A stretch of 41,254 nt of DNA from Candidatus Omnitrophota bacterium (GCA_016206805.1 JACQQX010000022.1:1-41254), one strand, 5' to 3'. Positions 15,014 through 23,582 are shown, counted from the stretch's first letter. Notes: generated from the letters alone by a model not told the origin. Translations and numbers: made by a program.

Positions 15014-16567
15014 CTAGTGGCGGAAGTGGCGGATGCCGGTGAAGACCATGCTGATTTTGGCGCGGTTGGCGGCTTCGATGACGACCTCGTCCTGGATGGA
15101 ACCGCCCGGCTGAACGATGGCCCGGATACCGTACTTTTTGGCTAACACGATGGAGTCTGGTTTGGGGAAAAAACCGTCTGAAGCCAAAACCGCTCCCTTT
15201 GAGCGCTTCCCCGCTTTTGTAAGGGCCGCCCGGCAGGAGTCCACTCGCGAAGGCTGGCCCATTCCCAGCCCCAGCGTCATCCCCTTGGTGGCCACAACGA
15301 TCGCGTTGGACTTCACATACCCGCAAACTTTGAACGCGAACAAAAGATCTTCCATATCCGCTCGGGACGGCTTGGTCTTGGTCACGCATTTTAAATCCGC
15401 TAAAGACACGCCCTTGGTATCGCGATCTTGCAGCAAAACCCCTCCCCGCACTTTCTTAAAATCCCACTCCTCGCCGGCCCAGCCCGCGGCTACAGACAGG
15501 AGCCTTAAGTTTTTTTTGGTCTTCAAGAGCTCCAGAGCGTCTTTTTCAAATTGCCTGGCAATGACGCATTCCACAAAACCACTGTCGAGAATGGCGCGGG
15601 CCGTTTTTAAATCGACCGTGTGGTTGAATCCAATGATCGAGCCAAACGCCGAAACCGGATCGCAGGCCAACGCGTTCTTAAAAGCCACGAGAGAATTTTT
15701 GGCGACGGAAAATCCGCAAGGCCCCGTATGCTTGATGATGGCGCAAGCCGGTTCAGTAAAAGCGCTGACCATTTCCAAAGCCGCGTCCAAATCCAGGATG
15801 TTGTTGAAAGATAATTCCTTGCCGTTGAGTTTTTTCGCGCCAATCACGCCCCCCGGCGCCTGGCCGGAAGATGTCTTGTAAAGCGCTCCTTTTTGATGGG
15901 GATTCTCTCCATAACGAAGGTCCGCTTCTTTTTGAAACTGCAGGGAAAGCGCCGCCGGAAAACCGCCGCTTTCCCGGGAAGCGTTTCCGGAAAAAAAATC
16001 GCGAACCATTCCATCATAAAGCGCGGTCAACCGGAATACTTTAGCGGCCAGCAACCGGCGGGTTGGCTCCGTCAGCGTCATATCCTTTTCGCGGAGCTCT
16101 TTTAAAACCATTTCATAGTCCGCCGGGTCCGAGACAGCGGCGACGTATTTAAAGTTTTTGGCCGCGCTTCGAAGCATCGCCGGCCCGCCGATATCAATCA
16201 TTTCGATGATTTCTTCCTGGGGAGCTTTTGAGCGGACGGTCTCGGCAAAAGGATAAAGATTGACCACCAAAAGATCGATGGGCCGGATGCCGTATTCTTC
16301 GAGTGATTTTTCATGCGCCGCGTTGCCGCGGATGGCCAGAAGCCCGGCGTGGAGATTGGGGTGAAGGGTTTTCACGCGGCCATCCAGCATTTCCGGGAAA
16401 CCGGTGACTTGCGACACCTCTTTCGCCGGAACGCCCTCTTTTTTCAAAAGAGCGAAAGTTCCGCCGGTAGAAATAACCTCAACGCCCTTTTCGGTCAAAA
16501 ACCGGGCGAATGGGACTATTCCCTCTTTGTGGTACACGCTTAGGATCGCGCGTTTGATTTTAGGCAT
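15014..16567 (-). CDS. purH: Bifunctional AICAR formyltransferase / IMP cyclohydrolase
   Basis: 517 aa, normal length. It catalyses the last two steps of IMP synthesis, consuming 10-formyl-THF. The N-terminal IMP cyclohydrolase has STGGTFALLKKEGV, VTGFPEMLDGRVKTLHP and DLLVVNLYPF. The C-terminal transformylase has IIKHTGPCGFS (the Lys-His pair of the active site) and ends MVFTGIRHFRH as expected. The start overlaps the pabC end by 28 bp. The cluster pabB-pabC-purH links folate supply to a folate-using purine step. Confidence 0.97.
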   Translation of the reverse strand: MPKIKRAILSVYHKEGIVPFARFLTEKGVEVISTGGTFALLKKEGVPAKEVSQVTGFPEMLDGRVKTLHPNLHAGLLAIRGNAAHEKSLEEYGIRPIDLLVVNLYPFAETVRSKAPQEEIIEMIDIGGPAMLRSAAKNFKYVAAVSDPADYEMVLKELREKDMTLTEPTRRLLAAKVFRLTALYDGMVRDFFSGNASRESGGFPAALSLQFQKEADLRYGENPHQKGALYKTSSGQAPGGVIGAKKLNGKELSFNNILDLDAALEMVSAFTEPACAIIKHTGPCGFSVAKNSLVAFKNALACDPVSAFGSIIGFNHTVDLKTARAILDSGFVECVIARQFEKDALELLKTKKNLRLLSVAAGWAGEEWDFKKVRGGVLLQDRDTKGVSLADLKCVTKTKPSRADMEDLLFAFKVCGYVKSNAIVVATKGMTLGLGMGQPSRVDSCRAALTKAGKRSKGAVLASDGFFPKPDSIVLAKKYGIRAIVQPGGSIQDEVVIEAANRAKISMVFTGIRHFRH

Positions 16568-17403
16568 TTTTTGAAATCTTGAGCCAGAATTTTTGTCATT
16601 TCACCCGGCAGGCCGCTGCCGATCCGACGACCGTCAATGCGAACGACGGGCAAAACTTCGGAAGAGGTGTTGGTAATAAAGCATTCGTCGGCGGTGTAAA
16701 ACTCATGCCGCGTTAAAAACGTTTCAAGAACGTCCCATTGGCGCCTGGCGGCCGCTTCCAGAATAACGCCGCGCGTGACCCCCTTTAAAATACCTGATGC
16801 GACATGCGGTGTCAAAAGCCTTTTTGACTTGATGATAAAAACATTGGAGACGCTGCCTTCGGCGACAAATTTCCCCTCGCCCAAAAACAAAAGCTCACGC
16901 GCGCCGGCCTGTCGGGCGTCCAAATGCGCCATCACCCCATTCATGAATTGCGAGGCCTTGATTTGCGGATCCTGGGACTTGAGCGGCCATCGCCGGGGCA
17001 CCACTGTTTTTAAATCGACGCCTTCGGTATACCACTCGGTGGGATAAGCGGCAAAAGGACGGACTGTCAGCGTCAACGCGCCGGCATCGGCGTTTTTCCA
17101 GTAAATGGAAAGGCGCAGGATTGCCTCCGGCATTTCCGCCTCTTTAAACGACCGCCGCGCCCAGGCCGCTAGCCGCGGAATCGACGCGATGCCTCGAGCG
17201 GCTCCGCGGCAGGACTCATGCAGCCGATTCAAATGCTGTTCCAAACGGAAAATTTTTCCCTCATAGGCTCTTAACGTCTCAAAAAAAGAAAGATTATCGA
17301 GCGCGTCCAGCGCCAGGGCCGCATCGCTTGAGGAAAGCGAGCGCGTTTTGCCGTCCAAAAAGGGCTTCGAGAACAGCTGTTGCTTTATAAAGGGTTTCGT
17401 CAT
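16540..17403 (-). CDS. pabC: Class IV aminotransferase, probable aminodeoxychorismate lyase
   Basis: About 287 aa, PLP-dependent. It would convert 4-amino-4-deoxychorismate to p-aminobenzoate and pyruvate. Motifs: FFETLRAYEGKIFRLEQHLNRL, the probable PLP lysine in IKASQFMN, EGSVSNVFII and GILKGVTRGVILEAA. I chose the ATG at 17403 (MTKPFIKQQLF), which overlaps the end of pabB by 110 bp in another frame. A branched-chain or D-amino-acid aminotransferase is the alternative; adjacency to pabB argues for PabC. Confidence 0.83.
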   Translation of the reverse strand: MTKPFIKQQLFSKPFLDGKTRSLSSSDAALALDALDNLSFFETLRAYEGKIFRLEQHLNRLHESCRGAARGIASIPRLAAWARRSFKEAEMPEAILRLSIYWKNADAGALTLTVRPFAAYPTEWYTEGVDLKTVVPRRWPLKSQDPQIKASQFMNGVMAHLDARQAGARELLFLGEGKFVAEGSVSNVFIIKSKRLLTPHVASGILKGVTRGVILEAAARRQWDVLETFLTRHEFYTADECFITNTSSEVLPVVRIDGRRIGSGLPGEMTKILAQDFKKCLKSNARS

Positions 17404-18697
17404 ATTCCTTTTCGGGTACCGAATCCGCCACAATGCCCGCGCCCACCGAAAGATGCGCGCGGCCCTGATGAATCAAGAGGCTGCGGATAATGATATTGAA
17501 ATCCATGTTGCCCGTAAAGCTAAAATAACCCATCGAACCCGTGTAGGGACCCCTCACACAGGGCTCAAGCTCATCCAGTATCTCCATGCACCGGATTTTA
17601 GGGGCCCCGGTAATCGTCCCTCCCGGAAAAAAAGCCTTGAGCGCGTCGACCGAATCAAGGCCCGCCTTGAGCGTCCCGCGCACATTGGAAACAATGTGCT
17701 TCACATGGGAATAGTCTTCCAGCGTCATCAGTTCATCCACCGCGACACTGCCATACTCAGCCACGCGCCCCATATCATTGCGCTCCAAATCCACCAGCAT
17801 GATATGCTCGGAGCGCTCTTTTTCACTCAAAAGAAGATCCAAGCCCGCCGCTTCATCCTGCGCGGCGCCCACCCCTCTTTGACGCGTGCCCGCAATCGGC
17901 CGCGTTTGAATAAGTCCCTCCTCGACTTTAACCAAACGCTCCGGAGAGCCGGAGAGGATTTGATAATCACCCGCATCGAAGATGCCGAAAAAAGCGGAAG
18001 GGTTGATCCGGCGAAGCCGGGCGTACACCGTTTCAACAGCCGCCTGAAAAGAAAAAGTAAACCGCTGGGACAAATTGGCCTGGAAGATGTCGCCTTTTTG
18101 GATAAATTGTTTAATCGTCTCGACTGATTTCAAAAAAACTTCGCGTGTCATGGAACACTGGGCCTTGGCTGGCTTAAGGAGCGCTTGAGATTCATCGCGG
18201 CCCGGGGCGCGTGACCGCGCGCTTGCGCTTTGAGTCTCCAAATCTTTTAAAGCCCTTTTTGTTTTTGCGAAACCGTAAACGGCTTTTTCCGCGTGATCAA
18301 ATACGATCCCCTCATCAAAGAGAAAAAAATGGACTTCCGGCAAGCCCAGATCATCATGGGGATGACAGCCTCCCGATTTCCTTTTTTCAATCCAATGCCG
18401 GGCCTCATAATGAATAACGCCCACCGCCCCTCCGGTGAAAGGCGGAAAACCGGATCGGGCTTCTGATTTTTTTTGGCGAAGACATTTTTTTAGGATCGCG
18501 AAGGGATCCGGCCCATTCTTTTGGGACCGGATTTCATCATAAGGCCGGCAAGCCACCAGCGAATAGCGGCCGGTATGGGGAGCCAGGCGCGCGCTTTCCA
18601 ACAACACTCCGGGCTTGCCTGGGGAACGCAGGAGCCGATAAACGGAAAGAGGGTCCAAGAAGACTGGGAGGCGTTCAAAAAAAGGAATTTGCGGCAT
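17294..18697 (-). CDS. pabB: Aminodeoxychorismate synthase component I (PabB/TrpE family)
   Basis: 467 aa. It aminates chorismate using ammonia, normally delivered by a PabA glutaminase that is not in the window. Chorismate-binding motifs: IQKGDIFQANLSQRF, IAGTRQRG, HIMLVDLERND, HIVSNVRGTL, FPGGTITGAPKIRCMEILDELEP and GPYTGSMGYFSF. The active-site motif reads PIAGT, the TrpE type, rather than the PIKGT with catalytic lysine of E. coli PabB; many bacterial PabB proteins share this. Anthranilate synthase is therefore possible, but the overlapping pabC supports PabB. The stop lies 110 bp inside pabC. Confidence 0.85.
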   Translation of the reverse strand: MPQIPFFERLPVFLDPLSVYRLLRSPGKPGVLLESARLAPHTGRYSLVACRPYDEIRSQKNGPDPFAILKKCLRQKKSEARSGFPPFTGGAVGVIHYEARHWIEKRKSGGCHPHDDLGLPEVHFFLFDEGIVFDHAEKAVYGFAKTKRALKDLETQSASARSRAPGRDESQALLKPAKAQCSMTREVFLKSVETIKQFIQKGDIFQANLSQRFTFSFQAAVETVYARLRRINPSAFFGIFDAGDYQILSGSPERLVKVEEGLIQTRPIAGTRQRGVGAAQDEAAGLDLLLSEKERSEHIMLVDLERNDMGRVAEYGSVAVDELMTLEDYSHVKHIVSNVRGTLKAGLDSVDALKAFFPGGTITGAPKIRCMEILDELEPCVRGPYTGSMGYFSFTGNMDFNIIIRSLLIHQGRAHLSVGAGIVADSVPEKEYDETLYKATAVLEALFGRQNALAFLKRCGPGAGRAR

Positions 18698-18705
18698 GCA
18701 ATGTT

Positions 18706-18783
18706 AATGACAAATGACAAAATTCAAATGACAAATAAAATTCAAATTATAAAATTTTCAAATTTGGTCATTCATTTGTCATT
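18706..18783. repeat. AT-rich inverted repeat between pabB and the lipoprotein gene
   Basis: AATGACAAATGA (18706-18717) and TCATTTGTCATT (18772-18783) are perfect 12-bp arms around 54 nt of AT-rich sequence with further copies of CAAATGACAAA. The right arm supplies the stop codon (TGA) of the lipoprotein gene, so the unit ends inside that ORF. Confidence 0.7.
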
Positions 18784-19327
18784 TTAAAAAACTGATCTTT
18801 CTCTTTCTCAGTTTATTTTGTATCTTGAGGTTCTGTATTTCTTCGCTTAACGGCCTGATTTTTTCCGAAAGCATCAACACGCGCTCTTCCCATTTCTGGC
18901 GCTCCTGGACGGACAATGTAATCCCCTTACTCTCTTTCAAAACATGCTGCACATCCGCCAAGGTTTTCTGGTAGCCTTCCAATTCCTTCTCCTTGGCGGC
19001 AATCGCCGCGCTGGCCGTATCCATCTCGCGTTTCAAGGCGTTGCGGTTGGCGGCGATGGTCATCTCAAACTTTTCGATTTTCACGTTCTGCGCTTTGGCG
19101 TAACCGTCATATTCGGACCTGAGTTTTTCGATCTGAGCGTCCATGGCTTTCTTTCGGCCCAAGAGGTCGTCTTTGATCAACCGCGCTTCGGCGTGGATTA
19201 TATCGCGGAACTGGATCATTTGGCGGAACTGGGGATCCTCTTTGATAAGACGGTCCAGCTCTTCAGGCCCGTAAGGCGCGCAGCCCGTAACTAATAATAA
19301 TGTAAAAATGAATAAATTAAATTTCAT
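18779..19327 (-). CDS. Coiled-coil lipoprotein of unknown function
   Basis: 182 aa. The N-terminus MKFNLFIFTLLLVTGC is a lipoprotein signal with lipobox LVTGC. The residue after the cysteine is Ala, consistent with outer-membrane sorting by the E. coli rule. Nearly all of the mature part is helical, charged and heptad-like (for example MDAQIEKLRSEYDGYAK and AIAAKEKELEGYQKTL), so it should form a periplasmic coiled coil. No family was recognised. The C-terminal KISFLK and stop are encoded in the edge of an AT-rich repeat, so the true ancestral C-terminus may differ. Confidence 0.8.
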   Translation of the reverse strand: MKFNLFIFTLLLVTGCAPYGPEELDRLIKEDPQFRQMIQFRDIIHAEARLIKDDLLGRKKAMDAQIEKLRSEYDGYAKAQNVKIEKFEMTIAANRNALKREMDTASAAIAAKEKELEGYQKTLADVQHVLKESKGITLSVQERQKWEERVLMLSEKIRPLSEEIQNLKIQNKLRKRKISFLK

Positions 19328-19369
19328 GGATTTGAGTGTATCACAAACGGCGGGAAAATGTGTGCGCGG

Positions 19370-19448
19370 GTGTACGGGTTGACGGGTGTGCGGGTTAATT
19401 GAAATAATCCTTCAACCCGCACACTCGCCCACCCGCCAACCCGTACAC
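19370..19448. repeat. Imperfect inverted repeat with GTGTACGGGTT ends
   Basis: GTGTACGGGTTG...TGTGCGGGTT (19370-19396) is answered by AACCCGCACA...AACCCGTACAC (19414-19448); the right arm has 8 extra nt (an internal near-duplication of CGGGTGGG). It lies between the MscS-like gene stop and the lipoprotein gene start and could end transcription of the former, though there is no clean T run. Confidence 0.65.
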
Positions 19449-19459
19449 TTCTTTATAGA

Positions 19460-20140
19460 TTATTTTCTCGATTTAAAGCTATCAATGAGTGATCCCACAT
19501 ACTTGGCCGCCATATCCTTGCAGCCCAGTCCGATGGCCAAACCGATGCCCAAAGCGATGGCCGCTAAGGTGAATTGGATCACCATATCGAACAAAGTCGT
19601 ATCGACTTTAAGCTGGCGTATCGCTTCGATGATGGTGAATACAATGATAACCGCCTGCGTCACCTGCCCTAAGGTTCTGGCTTGTTGCACGCGCGCGTTG
19701 GCCGCGGTGGTCCTCACCGTATTGCCCATGACGCTGGCGAAGAAAATGCCCAGCACCAGAATGAAAATGCTGGCGATGACGTTGGGAAGATAAAGAATAA
19801 CCTGATTGAGGAGCTCGGCGGCTACCGTGAGCTGAAGCGTATTGACGGCCGCCAGCACCACCACCAGCATGAGAAGCCAGTAAATGAGAACTCCGATGAT
19901 TTCCGAAAGGGTGTAATTGATGTCCCCCTTCGTCAGGATATTGGAAATGCCTATTTTTTCACTGACGGTGTCGAGTCTGGCCAGCTTCAAAAAACGGGTC
20001 ACAACGCGCTGAACCAGAGCGGCGATCAGCCAGCCAATAATGAGAATAAGAATAACACTGACCAAGGTGGGCAAGAACCCCATCACACGCGCCCACATCG
20101 CTTCAACAGGCTCCAAAACTGTGGTTTGCCAGTCAGTCAC
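19460..20140 (-). CDS. Small MscS-related membrane protein (conserved TM-helix family)
   Basis: About 226 aa with four or five hydrophobic segments. The repeated pattern FLPTLVSVILILIIGWLIAALVQRVVTRFLKLARLD and YLPNVIASIFILVLGIFFASVMGNTVR is the conserved TM-helix repeat seen in CmpX-like mechanosensitive channels. The last segment LAAIALGIGLAIGLGCKDMAAKYVGSL is the pore-helix type of MscS proteins, but the cytoplasmic beta and vestibule domains are missing. The start is the GTG at 20140 with AAGGAGGAG 8 nt upstream, not the ATG at 20170. A role in osmotic or turgor response is an inference. Confidence 0.82.
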   Translation of the reverse strand: MTDWQTTVLEPVEAMWARVMGFLPTLVSVILILIIGWLIAALVQRVVTRFLKLARLDTVSEKIGISNILTKGDINYTLSEIIGVLIYWLLMLVVVLAAVNTLQLTVAAELLNQVILYLPNVIASIFILVLGIFFASVMGNTVRTTAANARVQQARTLGQVTQAVIIVFTIIEAIRQLKVDTTLFDMVIQFTLAAIALGIGLAIGLGCKDMAAKYVGSLIDSFKSRK

Positions 20141-20179
20141 AGATATCTCCTCCTTTTTAAGAACCAACAACTTAACTAA

Positions 20180-20208
20180 AGCCTAGCAAATCAAAACTTT
20201 TATGTCAA
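20180..20208 (-). promoter_or_regulatory. Sigma70-type promoter for the MscS-like gene
   Basis: TTGACA (20203-20208) and TAGGCT (20180-20185) lie 17 bp apart on the minus strand, about 40 bp upstream of the GTG start and its strong Shine-Dalgarno. Confidence 0.7.
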
Positions 20209-20237
20209 GTTCTAACCAATTTTAATCAATCCTGTCA

Positions 20238-20339
20238 CGGGGACGGTTCCTTTTAAGGCAAAAAGTGCCAGGTGTCCGTTCGGTAAAATTTTAAAAATTT
20301 TACACCTGGCACTTTTTGCCTTAAAAGGAACCGTCCCCG
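20238..20339. repeat. 38-bp perfect inverted repeat with AT-rich loop (REP-like)
   Basis: Arms 20238-20275 and 20302-20339 are exact reverse complements (CGGGGACGGTTCC...GCCAGGTGT). The 26-nt loop contains a further GTAAAATT/AATTTTAC pair. The sequence type resembles REP elements mobilised by RAYT (IS200-like) transposases, though no transposase is in the window. It separates gpmA from the MscS-like gene and may act as a terminator. Confidence 0.88.
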
Positions 20340-20361
20340 CGTAAAACTAATGAAAATTTGG

Positions 20362-20976
20362 TTAGGAAGTTAGAGTGTTTTTGGAGAGGACTTTGAGATT
20401 TTTATCGAATTCGTAGATGATGGGAATGCCCGTAGCCAGGTTGAGCTCCAACACTTGTTCTTTGGTGAGTTTATCCAGGTGCATGATAATGGAACGGAGG
20501 CTATTGCCATGAGCGGCGACGATGATGTTTTTACCATCTTTCAGGTCTTTTTCAACCCTGGACTGAAAATAAGGCAGGGTGCGCGCCGCGGTGTCTTTCA
20601 GGCTTTCTCCACCGGGGGGCGCGATATCATAAGAACGCCGCCAGATTTTGACCTGGTCATCACCAAACTTTTTGGCGGTCTCCGCCTTATTCAGACCTTG
20701 CAAATCACCGTAATGACGCTCATTCAAAGCCTGATCTTTTTCTACCGAAATATTTACGCCCAAACGCTCTAAGATAATCTTTAAGGTGTGCTGCGCGCGC
20801 TGGAGCGCCGAGGTATACGCTTTGTCCAGATGAATGTTTTGTTTTTTAAGACAATCACCTGCGAGCTTCGCCTCCTCCACTCCCTTTGGAGACAAAGGCA
20901 CATCCACCCATCCGGTAAACCGGTTTTCCAGATTCCACTGCGACTCTCCATGACGAACCAGAACCAGAATAGACAC
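20362..20976 (-). CDS. gpmA: 2,3-bisphosphoglycerate-dependent phosphoglycerate mutase
   Basis: About 204 aa, the short bacterial form. It interconverts 3- and 2-phosphoglycerate in glycolysis and gluconeogenesis. Catalytic features: LVRHGESQWN with the phospho-His, FTGWVDVPLS, TSALQRAQHT, LNERHYGDLQG, PPGGESLKDT and AAHGNSLRSI with the second His. The ATG at 21030 in the track is unlikely; the GTG at 20976 has GGAGG 5 nt upstream and starts right at the first strand (VSILVLVRHG). Confidence 0.93.
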   Translation of the reverse strand: MSILVLVRHGESQWNLENRFTGWVDVPLSPKGVEEAKLAGDCLKKQNIHLDKAYTSALQRAQHTLKIILERLGVNISVEKDQALNERHYGDLQGLNKAETAKKFGDDQVKIWRRSYDIAPPGGESLKDTAARTLPYFQSRVEKDLKDGKNIIVAAHGNSLRSIIMHLDKLTKEQVLELNLATGIPIIYEFDKNLKVLSKNTLTS

Positions 20977-20997
20977 AAAAACCTCCGTTAAGTAGAC

Positions 20998-21082
20998 AGT
21001 AGTCAGTAGACAGCGTTCAGGGAAAACCAAAAACGTATTTTCTGATTTTCCCCTGTCTACTGAAACCTGTCTACTGACTACT
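20998..21082. repeat. Inverted repeat spanning the permease stop and the gpmA leader
   Basis: AGTAGTCAGTAGACAG (20998-21013) and CTGTCTACTGACTACT (21067-21082) are perfect 16-bp arms, with inner CAGGGAAAA/TTTTCCCCTG pairing. The right arm overlaps the stop codon of the APC permease gene. On the minus strand it may terminate that gene; additional AGTAGACAG copies next to it suggest a repeat origin. Confidence 0.75.
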
Positions 21083-22811
21083 AGTTGCAGATCACTAAAT
21101 GTTTTTCCTGCGGCAATTCCGCTGAAATCCGCTTCAGTACTTCCCCTTTCAAAAGTCTTTCCAATGCCGTCCGGCGTGTGGTGCCGATCATCACCGTATC
21201 CAGCTCCAGCTCTTTGGACGTTTTAACAATCGTTCCGCCCGGATCATCCCCCAAGTTCCATAAGGGCACGGCCGTGATGCCGTGTTTCTCAAATTCCTGC
21301 ACGACTTCATTGAGAACCGAAACCGATTCTTTCGCGGGCTCCACTTCGGTGGGATAGCCCCAGCCGGGAGGCTTTTCTTCCACAAAAAGCGTGTAAACTA
21401 CCTTCTCCCCTTTACCTCTGGCGTGCAGCGAAGCCTCCTCCACCAGCGAGGCGTTGGCTGTTTTCACGGCCACAAGCGTCGAACCCCGATAAAGCGGCAT
21501 GAGGTCGCGCGCCTCCTGCACGGTGAGCACATTGATGCCCAAGACCTCCGGCACCGCCACACGCGCGCGCTCCACCCACTGGGCGCCGGCACGCGCCAAA
21601 AGGCCAACGCCCAGAACGGTCGCGGCAAAAACAACCGCATGATGTTTTTCATAAATAATGGTGATTTCAATCGCCACCATGATCACCGCCGCCGCCCCCA
21701 AGATAAACCTTTCCGGTTTCTTGATGGTCAAATTAAAATTCGTGCAACAGGCGGTGAGATTAATAGCGATGGCCCCGACGACACCGATGGCATAAAGGGC
21801 CGCCAGACGTTCAACGCTATTCTCCAAAAGCAAAACCAAGGCCGGGACGCACACAGCCAAAAGAAGCGCAAACCACGGCATGCCATACCGGTTAAGGTTC
21901 GAGAAAATCGGCGGCAGCTCTTTGTCCTTGGACATCAGAAACATGATGCTGATCAGGTCCGTAATAGCCGTATTGCAGGCCGACAAAAGTAAAAGCGCCA
22001 TCACCACCGCCACCACTTTCCCGTACCAGGGAGCGATATAATGCTCACCGATTACGCGAATCATGTCTTCGGTGTGCCCAGTCAGTCCAGGGATCGCATT
22101 CATCGCCGCGCCCAAAATCAGCGAAATAACCGTAACCTCGATGAGCACCGGCACAATCGCGCGTTTGGCCGTGCGTTTGACAGGCTCCACCATGATTCCG
22201 GTTGTATTGGCAATGGCCTCTACGCCGGAAAGCGCTAACACAATGCCGACAAAACTTGTCCAATGCGCAAAAAAAGAACCTTGGGGAGGGGTGATCTGAA
22301 CCTCTTTTAAATGAGGAAAAACAGCCACGCAGAGAATGCCCAAAACGGAGACCATGGCGACAGCGATGAAGGCGGCGATATTGCCGCTCTTGGCAGGTCC
22401 AAAAATATTGATCAGTCCGATAAGAGTCAAAGCCCCTATCGCCCACAACTCCGGATGAGCAAAACCAATGTAGTGAAATGCGTCCAGACTGCTCAGTGAG
22501 GCGGTAACCACGTAATCCGCCACCAAAAGAAGCGCGCCGACAACCGCTAGGATTTTTGAACGATTACGAACCGCCGAATAAACTCCTCCGCCATCCGGAT
22601 AAGCTTTGCAAATAATAATGTAACAAAATCCGATGACAGCCGTGAGAGCGCTCATGGCCAAAAGATAAAACATCGAGGCGTGCCCGGCCAGCGCAAAAGC
22701 CAGACCCAAAACATAAGCCTTCGAAGTGCCCCAGTCCCCATACAGCATGGCGCTGGCCTGGTACCACTTGAGCTCGCGAGGTCTTTCGACTTTTTTCAAT
22801 AAAAGGGACAT
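21081..22811 (-). CDS. APC-superfamily permease with C-terminal UspA-like domain
   Basis: 576 aa. The first 400 residues have about 12 membrane segments of the amino acid/polyamine/organocation type (KAYPDGGGVYSAVRNRSK, FGPAKSGNIAAF, LSGVEAIANTTGIMVEPVKRTAKRA). The last 150 residues are cytoplasmic and end in a universal-stress-protein fold: VMIGTTRRTALERLLKGEVLKRISAELP resembles the nucleotide-binding G-x2-G-x9-G(S/T) loop, although the second glycine is replaced. Such fusions may couple transport to ATP or another ligand. The substrate cannot be read; an amino acid or polyamine is likely. The start has GAGGA 4 nt upstream, after the terminator of the upstream gene. Confidence 0.85.
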   Translation of the reverse strand: MSLLLKKVERPRELKWYQASAMLYGDWGTSKAYVLGLAFALAGHASMFYLLAMSALTAVIGFCYIIICKAYPDGGGVYSAVRNRSKILAVVGALLLVADYVVTASLSSLDAFHYIGFAHPELWAIGALTLIGLINIFGPAKSGNIAAFIAVAMVSVLGILCVAVFPHLKEVQITPPQGSFFAHWTSFVGIVLALSGVEAIANTTGIMVEPVKRTAKRAIVPVLIEVTVISLILGAAMNAIPGLTGHTEDMIRVIGEHYIAPWYGKVVAVVMALLLLSACNTAITDLISIMFLMSKDKELPPIFSNLNRYGMPWFALLLAVCVPALVLLLENSVERLAALYAIGVVGAIAINLTACCTNFNLTIKKPERFILGAAAVIMVAIEITIIYEKHHAVVFAATVLGVGLLARAGAQWVERARVAVPEVLGINVLTVQEARDLMPLYRGSTLVAVKTANASLVEEASLHARGKGEKVVYTLFVEEKPPGWGYPTEVEPAKESVSVLNEVVQEFEKHGITAVPLWNLGDDPGGTIVKTSKELELDTVMIGTTRRTALERLLKGEVLKRISAELPQEKHLVICN

Positions 22812-22825
22812 CGTTCCTCTTTCAC

Positions 22826-22857
22826 AAAAAAAGGAGCCTACTGTTTAAGTAGGCCCC
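22826..22857 (-). terminator. Rho-independent terminator after the Bax-inhibitor-like gene
   Basis: On the minus strand GGGGGCCTACT-TAAAC-AGTAGGCTCC is followed at once by TTTTTTT. It lies about 30 bp past the stop of the YccA-like gene and just upstream of the permease Shine-Dalgarno. Confidence 0.88.
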
Positions 22858-22886
22858 CGATTCAATTGTTATTGCCAACCACTTCG

Positions 22887-23582
22887 TTAATCTCTTCGCT
22901 TGCCGAATATCCTTAAAAGAAGAATGAAGAGATTAATAAAATCAAGATACAGCGTCAACGCGCCCAAGATCGCCACGCGTTTTTCGGCTTCGGCGTTCTC
23001 ACAACCCGTCGCGCGGATGGCTTTGAGTTTCTGCGTATCGTAGGCGATAAGACCCAGAAACACGGCGATGCCGATAAAAGTCGTGACCCACATGAGAGCC
23101 GAGCTTTTCAGGAAAATATTGACGATACTGGCGATGATAACGCCGATAAGGCCCATGATCGCCAAGCCCCCCACTCCCGTCAGGTCTTTCTTGGTCGTCG
23201 CGCCATAAAGGCTGAAGAAAAAGAAAGTCCCGGCCGTCACGGCAAAAGTCGTGAGCACGGAAACCCCGGTGTACACCAGGAAAATGGAAGTGAGCGTGAT
23301 CCCGTTCAGAAAGGAATAGGCCAAAAAGAGCGTGGAACCCATCGCCACACTCATGCGCATCGCGGCGGCTGAAAACCAGATCACCAGTCCCAATTCCGCG
23401 ATCACCAAACCAATCAAAAGCGCGCTGTTGGTGAAAACGGCTCTGAGCAGATTGGGTTGTGACAAAAGCCAGAAGGAAGCGGCGGCGGAAACGACCAGGC
23501 CGCCGGCCATCCAAAGATACACACGGGAAAGAAAGTTGGATTCGGCGACCTGCGCCGAACGCGCTACCGATTGATTGTCCAT
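22887..23582 (-). CDS. Bax inhibitor-1 / YccA-family membrane protein
   Basis: About 231 aa with seven hydrophobic segments. It matches the BI-1 (TMBIM) family: FLSRVYLWMAGGLVVSAAASF at the start, then SFLNGITLTSIFLVYTG and the C-terminal pair AYDTQKLKAIR...ALTLYLDFINLFILLLRIFG, which holds the Asp residues of the proton/calcium-leak site. In E. coli YccA interacts with FtsH, and BsYetJ leaks Ca2+; the role here is unknown. The ATG at 23582 has GGAGG 5 nt upstream; the track's extra 18 residues are read from a palindromic repeat and should be dropped. Confidence 0.92.
   Translation of the reverse strand: MDNQSVARSAQVAESNFLSRVYLWMAGGLVVSAAASFWLLSQPNLLRAVFTNSALLIGLVIAELGLVIWFSAAAMRMSVAMGSTLFLAYSFLNGITLTSIFLVYTGVSVLTTFAVTAGTFFFFSLYGATTKKDLTGVGGLAIMGLIGVIIASIVNIFLKSSALMWVTTFIGIAVFLGLIAYDTQKLKAIRATGCENAEAEKRVAILGALTLYLDFINLFILLLRIFGKRRD

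Noticed and set aside
16900-16925. DARQAG in pabC as a further CLPDRQAG-type repeat
   Set aside because: The DNA is not palindromic and the residues lie in a normally conserved part of the aminotransferase.
22999-23514. 171-aa minus ORF within the Bax-inhibitor-like gene
   Set aside because: Alternate-frame shadow, rich in Arg/His, inside a clear membrane protein gene.
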